Of a DNA stretch of 64,000 bases, positions 62,334 through 64,000 are shown one piece after another. This DNA is from Eubacteriales bacterium (GTDB lineage: Bacteria; Bacillota; Clostridia; Lachnospirales; Lachnospiraceae). Location: positions 49,140 through 113,139 of the forward strand of contig JAUNCG010000001.1 of assembly GCA_030526715.1 (NCBI GenBank), read 5' to 3'. The notes beneath the pieces are model-generated. The model ran no database searches and had not been told where the DNA came from. It saw nothing but the letters and a program-made list of their open reading frames with translations. The position numbers were made by a program, and so were the translations under genes. Position 1 is the first letter of the stretch. The number at the start of each line of letters is the position of its first letter.

Positions 62334-62921
62334 TTACACCATACCTTTTAAGGACTCTATGATTTTAGAAAACACTTCATCAATTGGTTCATCTATCCGA
62401 CGTTTGTCACTTTTATCCACTTGTTGTTTATAAGCTGAATTTTGAAAGACTCTCTCTACTCTCTTTACGATGTCAGACATGCTATTCTCACGCATATCCT
62501 CATCGTTGAATATATAGGAATCCATACATATTTTCAATTTTTCCAAGAGATGCACCATCATCATGAGCAATATCAAAACAATACTCCTCTTGCTCTATCT
62601 CTAAACGCTTATGTACCCCTAAATCAATTTTACTTTCAATTACAGTTCCTTCTTCACCACGTATTATGACTTTACACTTTTTCCATGATAATCCTGCTGA
62701 TTTAGCTCAGTAATCTCTCCTGTTCTCTCAATTATAATTCCGTCAATAGAATTGATTTTCCTAATGAATCTATCAATGGATTCATCGGACAAAAAATACC
62801 AAATGAAATCAATATCCATATCTTGTGTCGCTCTACGAACATTTCCTGTGATGCTTCTTATAACCACGCCACCCTTGATAGAATCCCTTAATATTCGATT
62901 GTCAATATTGTTTTCAAGTTA
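62334..62921 (-). pseudogene. decayed AbiEii-type nucleotidyltransferase toxin gene
   Basis: Minus-strand fragments together match an AbiEii toxin (type IV toxin-antitoxin, a nucleotidyltransferase). In order: frame with RILRDSIKGGVVIRSITGNV and RRATQDMDIDF (the nucleotidyltransferase core), cut by an in-frame TAA at 62919-62921 on its N-terminal side; a frameshift near 62670-62680 after QQDYHGKSVK, continuing as IIRGEEGTVIESKIDLGVHK; then an apparent deletion joining to LKICMDSYIFNDEDMRENSM up to 62334. The antitoxin is absent. Fragments at 62334-62576 and 62664-62867 look like small ORFs but are parts of this. Confidence 0.78.
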
Positions 62922-63082
62922 TAGTCCGTGTTTTTTTGTCTTTTACGGATATTCGCTTTAATTTAGAATAATTTTTATATGTTTTTATATCAACATTCCA
63001 CTTTACCATAGATTTTTTCGAGCAAATGTGTTAACATATTTGTAACAATTTATAAGGCTATTTACCGAAAGGAGAGGGGATT

Positions 63083-64000
63083 ATGATTAGACATAACAGG
63101 TATTTATCCGGTTATATGTCAGGACTTTTGTCCCTGACATTGATGTTTACAGCTATACCGATGCCTCACATACATGCGGAGGATGAGGCAGATGCTCAGC
63201 CAGCCATTGAGGAGGCGCAGCTTCCGGCGGAGGATTCTGCTGAGCCGGTACCTGCTGTATTTATTGTTACCGATTTTGTAGATTTTGATAAGAATGACGA
63301 TGGCAGCTTCAAGAATATGGAAACGCAGGAGCGTTATGGGAAGCTGACTGCTCTTCCGGGTACCGCCGCTGATCAGCTCGGTCTTCCCGAAGATCTTGAG
63401 CTCACCGGTTATTGGGAGGCTGACGGACCTGAGATCGCTTCCGGATACAAGATGGAGGATCTTGAATGGAAATTAAAATCCGATATCGGCGAGGTGTATT
63501 CTGAGGCATCCCTTCCGGGTGAATATGTCTTCCAACCTGATTTTGAAGCCTATTGTTCCGATGGCGAACATACGGATATCGATGAAATCAGGCTCGATGA
63601 ATCTCTAAAAATGCTGACGGTAAATGTCCTCATCGAAGCACCTGAGGAGGCTCCGATCGAGGATGTCAGCGATGATACCGTTGTTGAGGAACCCGCTGTG
63701 GAGGAGCCGGTCGCTGATATTCCTGTTCCCGATGAGATTCCGGCAGCGGACGATACCGCCGTTGAAGAACCCACTGTGGAGGAGCCGGTCGCTGATATTC
63801 CTGTCCCAGATGAAATTCCGGCAGTGGATGATGGCTCCGTGATCATCTCGGAGGCTCCGGATGATTCCGTCAATATTTTTGATCAGATCGATGATTCTGC
63901 TCTGACATCGGAGAGTGCAGATACTTACGGTATCCCGACAGATGAACCCGTTGCTGAGCCGACTCCCGAACCGGTGGCTGAACCTGTTCCTGAACCGGCG
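63083..64000 (+). CDS. secreted acidic repeat protein, C-terminal part outside window
   Basis: An open frame of 306 codons running off the window end, start ATG 63083 with AAAGGAGAGGGG upstream. A signal peptide is evident (MIRHNRYLSGYMSGLLSLTL to about HIHA, residue 32). The mature part is strongly acidic: after a ~130-residue region (FIVTDFVDFDKNDDGSFKNM) come two near-identical 26-residue repeats rich in Glu, Pro, Val (VEEPVADIPVPDEIPA), then PEPV-type Pro/Glu/Ala runs. This fits a cell-surface stalk or large adhesin/leucine-rich-type protein, but no anchor or functional domain is within view. Confidence 0.85.
   Translation, partial: MIRHNRYLSGYMSGLLSLTLMFTAIPMPHIHAEDEADAQPAIEEAQLPAEDSAEPVPAVFIVTDFVDFDKNDDGSFKNMETQERYGKLTALPGTAADQLGLPEDLELTGYWEADGPEIASGYKMEDLEWKLKSDIGEVYSEASLPGEYVFQPDFEAYCSDGEHTDIDEIRLDESLKMLTVNVLIEAPEEAPIEDVSDDTVVEEPAVEEPVADIPVPDEIPAADDTAVEEPTVEEPVADIPVPDEIPAVDDGSVIISEAPDDSVNIFDQIDDSALTSESADTYGIPTDEPVAEPTPEPVAEPVPEPA
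63671..63826 (+). repeat. two tandem 78-bp repeats in the surface protein
   Basis: Copy 1 63671-63748 and copy 2 63749-63826 encode DDTVVEEPAVEEPVADIPVP.. and DDTAVEEPTVEEPVADIPVP.., each 26 residues. Differences are mostly synonymous or conservative. Such repeats vary in number between strains. Confidence 0.85.

Noticed and set aside
62334..62867. Two small hypothetical genes on the minus strand (62334-62576 and 62664-62867)
   Set aside because: Both are fragments of one AbiEii toxin gene in different frames, so they are annotated as one pseudogene.
1..64000. CRISPR array, prophage or insertion sequence
   Set aside because: No spaced direct repeats, cas genes, integrase, transposase or phage structural genes were seen. 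The only mobile trace is the AbiEii remnant.

Overview
The window is chromosomal DNA from a Gram-positive, endospore-lineage anaerobe of the Clostridia, most probably a gut Lachnospiraceae. Evidence: two T-box leaders (Phe and Leu), SpoIID and SleB-type proteins, strong AGGAGG ribosome sites, a YesM/YesN two-component system next to a sugar ABC transporter, the GGGtGRT/NifU-like gene pair typical of this group, and a glycyl-radical type bacterial microcompartment (BMC). No outer-membrane genes are present. The family assignment is an inference from gene content.

Region 1 (about 0.6-16.1 kb, minus strand) is a complete BMC locus for the B12-independent fermentation of deoxyhexose-derived 1,2-propanediol. 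A class II aldolase makes lactaldehyde, and alcohol dehydrogenases reduce it to 1,2-propanediol. A glycyl radical diol dehydratase with its radical SAM activase dehydrates this to propionaldehyde. A CoA-acylating aldehyde dehydrogenase plus PduL convert the aldehyde to propionyl-phosphate, and an alcohol dehydrogenase makes propanol. Shell genes: four BMC-H paralogues, the vertex protein PduN, the iron-sulfur trimer PduT and the permuted PduU. PduS and PduV homologues are also present. The locus is two transcription units with clear sigma-A promoters (14707-14735 and 10377-10405) that share a 12-bp element beside their -35 boxes. L-rhamnose mutarotase and an AraC regulator lie upstream, so L-rhamnose is the likeliest substrate. 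Rhamnose isomerase and kinase must be elsewhere.

Region 2 (16.2-24.5 kb) holds a sugar ABC importer (ATPase, two permeases, binding protein; minus strand) and a divergent YesN/YesM two-component system that probably controls it.

Region 3 (24.5-50 kb) is mostly housekeeping: a beta-helix acyltransferase-like protein, topoisomerase III, an ABC-2 exporter, asd, argH, queH, a heterodimeric ABC exporter, an EF-G2-type GTPase, tyrA-aroA, a Nif11-like small protein with an sce7726 protein, the GGGtGRT/NifU-like pair, a thioesterase, a deoxyinosine glycosylase, queA, and pheST behind a Phe T-box.

Region 4 (50-64 kb): a YihY-type membrane protein, SpoIID, galM, a structured RNA with its own terminator, citrate synthase, a small membrane protein, thrC, a SleB-type hydrolase, leuA behind a Leu T-box, a class II aldolase, tRNA-Pro(GGG), a decayed AbiEii toxin pseudogene, and the start of a large acidic repeat-bearing secreted protein that runs off the window.
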